Assembly: GCA_008508345.1 (NCBI GenBank)
Contig: QNGE01001270.1
Coordinates: forward strand, 20,130 to 84,129
DNA from: Paragonimus westermani
Lineage: Eukaryota; Platyhelminthes; Trematoda; Plagiorchiida; Troglotrematidae
DNA length: 64,000 nucleotides
Direction: 5' to 3'
Of this stretch, positions 59,464 to 64,000 are shown piece by piece. Below the pieces are notes generated by a model. It had not been told where the DNA came from. It did not search any database and saw only the letters and a list, made by a program, of their open reading frames with translations. The position numbers and the translations under genes were made by a program. How positions within the stretch are numbered: the stretch's first letter is position 1; each line of letters starts with the position of its first letter.

Positions 59464-60607
59464 TCATCATCACCGTCATGGACAGCAATATACCAACGGT
59501 TCACACTGATGCGTAACTACCACACAACAGAAAGAGAGAAGAAAAACGAGGTGGGGTGGTGTAGAATTACTAAAGAACAGGAACGTCTATATTCAAGCAT
59601 TCAACATCAGGATGCCTACAACTCGCAAACAAACAACCGAGCTGCAAGTGAAAGTAAGGTGTCATCAGCAAGACAACTTCCTTACGGTTCTCACTGAACC
59701 CCGTCATCAAGTGCACTGCACTCACTTCACGGAATACATGGTCAAACAACGAGAACATTCACGCCACTGAGCCCGATTAGTCGCCGTCTCAATTAAAGTC
59801 TTCAATCACCGACGTACGTGAGTCGCGCGGTTCGGAACGCGTGAGACGAACGCGATCTACAGTGACCAAGCCCTTCGTGAACGATTTCATTTGTCTACAC
59901 CAGTTCATCATCTGTTCACCTCGCACCTTGCACCAGTCGGTTGCAGCGTCGGCAACGAGTGCTCGGTGTGGCAGACGATTAACTGGTATCCCCAGTACGT
60001 GACCTAATCGTCTAATTCTGTGCACATGTAAGGAGTGGACGGAAGAACTCGTTTGACAATCTATGACAAACACCCGTTTCCTAACACCTGCATTAATTAT
60101 TACTCGCTGGTGCCACCCGATACGAGCGACTGAACGTGGACATCGGTGGTCAACTAGGTGAAGACGGTTCACGTCTTGTACTCTGCGTGGCCATGCTTTG
60201 CTGCCGTACAGCAACGAAGCCCTCAGTGTCTTCCTATGAACGGGAGCTTTAATCACGAGAGAGATAGTTCTCTGTCGCCAGAGGTCCCGAGGTTGGCGGA
60301 CCCCGCCATAGCCTTGTGCATGCGTGATTCTATTTCATTGCCAAACACCTCCGCCGCCACTGATGCTGCTTTCCAACACACACAAACCGGTCGACAACCT
60401 CCATGATTGCATTATCTGCCGCTGAATTTGCGTAGTCACAACAATTATGCAGAGGCACTTTGCACTTTGAGGTTGCAAAGCGCATTCCGAGGTGATTAGC
60501 AGCAGGCGAAATGGTGTTGTGTTGCTTGGACGATGTCAGACATCAACACTTTGTTGTCATCATAGTCAAGGTCAGTCAGTTTTCCACTGTGTATGTGGTC
60601 CATGCCA
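59464..60607 (-). repeat. Right arm of the 1,144-bp inverted repeat
   Basis: Reverse complement of 52117-53260. Identity ends at 59464, the element's 3' terminus, on one side. On the other it ends at 60607 inside the RT, where the RTE sequence itself continues. Confidence 0.95.
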
Positions 60608-62640
60608 TCCTATTAGGAGTGTCGGAAACAGTCCTCCATTAGTTTGTCGAGGATAAAATGGATCAAAATTGGTGAAAGTGGACAGACTTTGTGTACGTCG
60701 CTGCCGTTGCCGAAAATGTCAGACACTTGACCGTAAATCCAAACGCGAACTATGTATGGGAATAAAGAGCCGGCAATACGTTCGCCTATTTGCGTTTGAG
60801 CAACTCTAAAACCGCAGATCGTTACACCGAATGGAACGCACGTTTAGACTTCAGAAATGCGGCAATTGTTGGCCAGTAGTGTGCATGACGTTGTTCCCGA
60901 ATTTGGCGAAGGGAAAAATGTGATCCGCTCTTCCCTAACGTCGGCCTCTCGAGCTGCAATGAGTCCACGAAGTATAATGGGTGCAATCACCCAAGTCGTG
61001 ATTGGGGTCAAACTAATTCCCTTGTGGTTTTTGCAACAGCCCATAATACCTTTTCGAATATGCGAACTACTGTTGAGTGACCCCACCACAGAGGGATGGT
61101 CTCCGTCATCCATATAAGTCAATGTCTCTAACTAACACCCAAACACTCCCTTTGAAGGGTACCAACACGAGACCATCTGAGCCAGCAGCCCTATTACGCT
61201 TAAGAGTCGAAGTGCAATTGCGAACCTCAGCCTTAGCGGGTGGTGCTAAAACCACCGAGCAGAGTGCTACATTACAAGTGTGTGGCGGCAACACAGTAGC
61301 TAAATTGACTCACAAACGGTTTCGACCACCGCTCCAATCTTTTGGACTTACCACAGATGAGTGTACCATCTGTCTTGCTGATAGCTTCACTCACACACGC
61401 TCAAATGGCACCAGTGACATGGATAAGCTTCAAGAGTCTACCGATGCTCACTGAAGCAAAAACGTTCTCCATTCCCTTAACTTCCCCCCAACAACCAAAC
61501 ATCACTATCAACCTTTAGGCTACGTCTCAGTTTTCTAAGATTATCATAGACTCCTAAACCTGTCATATGAACTGTCAGCAGAAATGCTCTGTCTAGCGTC
61601 TAACAATCCAAAAAGTTTCTCCGAAATCCAACGTCTGTTCCACTCACCAATCTCCATGACCCATGCTATTGTACACGCTTCATGAATTGCCTGTCAGATT
61701 TCGGCCCAGCAGACACTAGGATCTTCGGAGTGAGAACTACTAAGATAGCTTTCTAAGCGGTTTCGTGATTATGCTTTACCGATGGTATATCCAATCCCGC
61801 AACAGCCAGTCAGTCGTTGCTGTCCGCAGGCTCATTGCACAACAAAATTAAGAACAAAACGACAACGTACCGACGCATCGTCCTAACCCAAGTATGTGGC
61901 TCAATAAGAACGGCAATACTGAATAGAACCCCGCGACCTATAACTAACAACCATTTGGTCCATCCGAGACCACGCCTAATTCGGAGAAGGTGGACACTAA
62001 ACATAACAATGATGGCCAAAAATATCTTCTGCACAACGCACAGTTGCAACAATCAACCGTCGTTATACAACCGATGGGATGCTGTCCCAAACCTACCATC
62101 CAAACAGCACTAGGCCTCACCAAGGCGGCCGACCCGAGCGCCAATATCTTCGGCCAAAACGACCACATCAGAACCATGTGTCGACCGAAGGAGAACGGCC
62201 AGATCCGCGCAAAACGCTTCTTTGACGCCGACACCACTACAGTCAGTTGGGAGGTAAGCACACACTACGAAATGATTTCCGAAATTTTCACGTCCAGAGC
62301 TGGCCCTAACAGAACCTGCCACGCGGACGACACAAAGTCTACTGTTAACAGGACTCCAATCTACCAACGCGGCTCCGGCCGTCGTATTGAGGACTACAAT
62401 CACTTCGGCTTGAACGGTAGTGGCGGCCGCGGATAGGCAGTGTGGGTTGTGATAATTCCATACGTCGGCTAGTATCCCGCATGCTCGTGTCCGAAATGTA
62501 GCAGACCTCGACATTCTACGACTCTAACGTTCGTGTGACAGCGGCCTGCTGTTTTGGAGGGCAAACGTTGGAAGCACCTGTACATTCAGTACACATTCTA
62601 GGTCTAAGCAAAGGACGCAGGAGCTCTGAGGCTGAATACG
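59464..62640 (-). mobile_element. RTE-type non-LTR retrotransposon, nearly full length, decayed
   Basis: Read on minus over about 3.2 kb, the usual RTE length. Endonuclease N terminus: QQAAVTRTLES then VEVCYISDT (near 62560). Endonuclease body, 62514-62110: VVCAYLPTDCSGVGVKEAF and VVVLAEDIGARVGRL, where the catalytic GDxN is changed to EDIG. Linker: EVRNCTSTLKRNRAAGSDGL (61230). RT: CCKNHKGISLTPI and READVREERITFF (about 61000), CPLSPILIHFILDKLM (60660), KLTDLDYDDNKVLM (motif C YADD changed to YDDN) and the C-terminal FDHRC-type region, then a 3' UTR ending GGTGATGATGA. Many stops and shifts make it inactive. Its last 1,144 bp match 52117-53260. Confidence 0.85.
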
Positions 62641-63836
62641 AAGAGATAGACTAGCCGACACAGGGTTATTATGATTAGTTACATCTCTGTGGGACCTGCA
62701 GAATAATCATTAGAAATGGGGGTCAGGAGGGGTCTGAGAGCTCAGTTTGATAGCATATTGTTGGAGGGGTCGGAAGTAGCATGTTCTCGCCAACTCACCC
62801 TGCCGTATGCAGCAGATAGTGTGACCCGTTTTACACTGTGAGACAACCGAGGCAGTATGCAATTAGTGGTGTTGTGGGGATTCATGGTTTTATGCGTTGA
62901 GGTAGTGCCAGGACACCTAGACCTAGACACAAGAACGATTAGGGTTGTCAACCAAAACCTTTGGTTCACAAGTCTCTACTGCAAGGCAGCGGATGGGTGG
63001 CGGTGTACCAGAATTGGTAGATTTTTCGGAAAAAGATGTCAAACTTCTTCCAACCCCCAACCTGAAGGATCAGAAAATTGTGGTTTGTCAGACCTCTACC
63101 TATCAGCCTGCATGGTACAAGTAACTCAGTCGGTGTGGTCACCATAATGTCCAGTTTGGTCCAATGGGCCATCGTGATGCGCAAGCCGTCACAGCTCTTC
63201 AAGGTTCAGTCTCGATATGGTGGCGTTTAGGTAGAAATAACTGGAACGAGATTTCCGTCCTTCGGGTTACCGGCCAATACTTTCACAGGTATGGCCACAG
63301 AACTAGCAAGCAGCGTTTGTGAATTCAAGTCAACATACATCATATTAATTGTTTCGTTGCAAGCAATGCTCATCGGACCAGCGATCCAAGGAACAAAAGA
63401 GTCGCCACGTGACGCGACGGTTCGAACCTCGTTCAAATATCTCACTTTAACTAAATCAAACATGATCGAGCGTCGGTTTGTGAATAGGCACCACATTTTA
63501 CGCCCGACAAACTCGCACAATGTAGACTGGTGAGGTACGTTCGGCCGTTTACAGCCTAGCAAATATGCCTGGATGGTTGCCAAACCAAAATTAGTTGAGC
63601 ACCTTAGGTAAGTCTGCACTCCAACAGTAGGCAGTTCGTGTGATTTAAAACAAAACAAAGCGATCGTTTGGGCTGAGACAAAGATATGCAGCAGAAACGT
63701 CACGGAATGTTTATTGCCTTGTGAAGATGTGTATGAACTTAATGACCACCCCTAAACACAAACGCTCCATGACCCTCAGCATTACTTTGAGTCAAACAGC
63801 TGCCGACCCAGGATCACAGTCACCTGGACTCCATAC
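62641..63836. other. No recognisable gene
   Basis: A 158-codon minus-strand frame (63703-63227) is the longest here. It contains an internal stretch LNEVRTVASRGDSFVPWIAG but no motif that I can name. The opposite strand is also partly open. I do not call a gene. Confidence 0.4.
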
Positions 63837-64000
63837 ACGGTTGGCGGCATCCGATTCGGATTAGCCTGACACAGTGACCGAAGCCAAAGGACGCCTGCGC
63901 CCAACCATCACTGCAACTGGCTTGCGCTGCACCAATTGCAGTTCCACCAACACACCACATATCCAGTGTAAACCCGAAGGAATAAGACCGGGAGGTGTGA
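63837..64000 (-). repeat. Dispersed repeat D, copy 2 (runs off the window)
   Basis: Inverted match to 22402-22565 without indels. The alignment reaches the last base of the window, so the repeat probably continues. Confidence 0.85.

Noticed and set aside
52468..60256. Treating the two identical 155-codon frames as a conserved host gene family
   Set aside because: They are the RT C-terminal region of the same RTE element in the two arms of the inverted repeat, and the flanking frames are broken.
63415..63430. tRNA B-box-like GGTTCGAACCT
   Set aside because: No matching A box or cloverleaf can be drawn upstream.
63227..63703. 158-codon minus-strand frame
   Set aside because: No recognised motif, overlapping openness on the other strand and no splice or promoter support.
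1..64000. CRISPR arrays, bacterial operons or phage modules
   Set aside because: The window shows introns, retroelements and microsatellites typical of a eukaryotic genome, and no regularly spaced short repeats.

Overview
The window looks like gene-poor, repeat-rich eukaryotic DNA. It has one spliced gene with a multi-kilobase intron, few long open frames, assembly gaps (runs of N at 16063-16145, 28248-28499 and 48965-49694), and many decayed retrotransposons. The mix of elements suggests an invertebrate and fits a digenean flatworm (trematode) best: Penelope-like elements with GIY-YIG endonucleases, RTE/SR2-like non-LTR elements, and short Ty3/Gypsy LTRs of a CsRn1-like type with 4-bp target duplications. 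The phylum is an inference from transposon types, not from a marker gene.

The only host gene I recognise is an ectonucleotide pyrophosphatase/phosphodiesterase (ENPP) on the + strand. Two exons (17159-17474 and 19999-20132) join in phase across a 2.5-kb intron and rebuild the active-site region. The usual nucleophilic Thr is a Cys, and the upstream ATGs are out of frame by one base. I could not find the remaining exons. A 134-residue cysteine-bearing open frame lies antisense inside the intron. A weak candidate exon lies on the - strand near 15.4 kb.

From left to right: an LTR with a decayed gag gene (0.86-1.84 kb); a Penelope-like element on - (7.1-8.4 kb); solo LTRs and repeats (9.9-16.6 kb, including a 414-bp segment duplicated across a gap); the ENPP exons (17-20 kb); a near full-length but decayed Penelope-like element on + (22.6-24.7 kb); a Ty3/Gypsy pol remnant (26-29 kb); two Penelope-like 3' ends arranged head to head (29.5-32.2 kb); a clean solo LTR with CTAG duplications (33.6 kb); two RTE remnants (36.6-40.4 kb); a Penelope fragment (43 kb); a 5'-truncated Penelope-like element between two direct pseudo-LTR copies with TATA boxes (47.4-48.8 kb); RTE and LTR pieces around the largest gap; and a near full-length RTE element on - (59.5-62.6 kb). 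The last 1,144 bp of that RTE element also occur, apparently without a difference, in inverted orientation at 52.1-53.3 kb. Near the centre of that inverted pair is a separate perfect palindrome of 74-bp arms (57.4 kb).

There is no operon or pathway here. Apart from ENPP, the content is the debris of at least four retroelement lineages, nested and rearranged. Long stretches between named features hold nothing I can identify.
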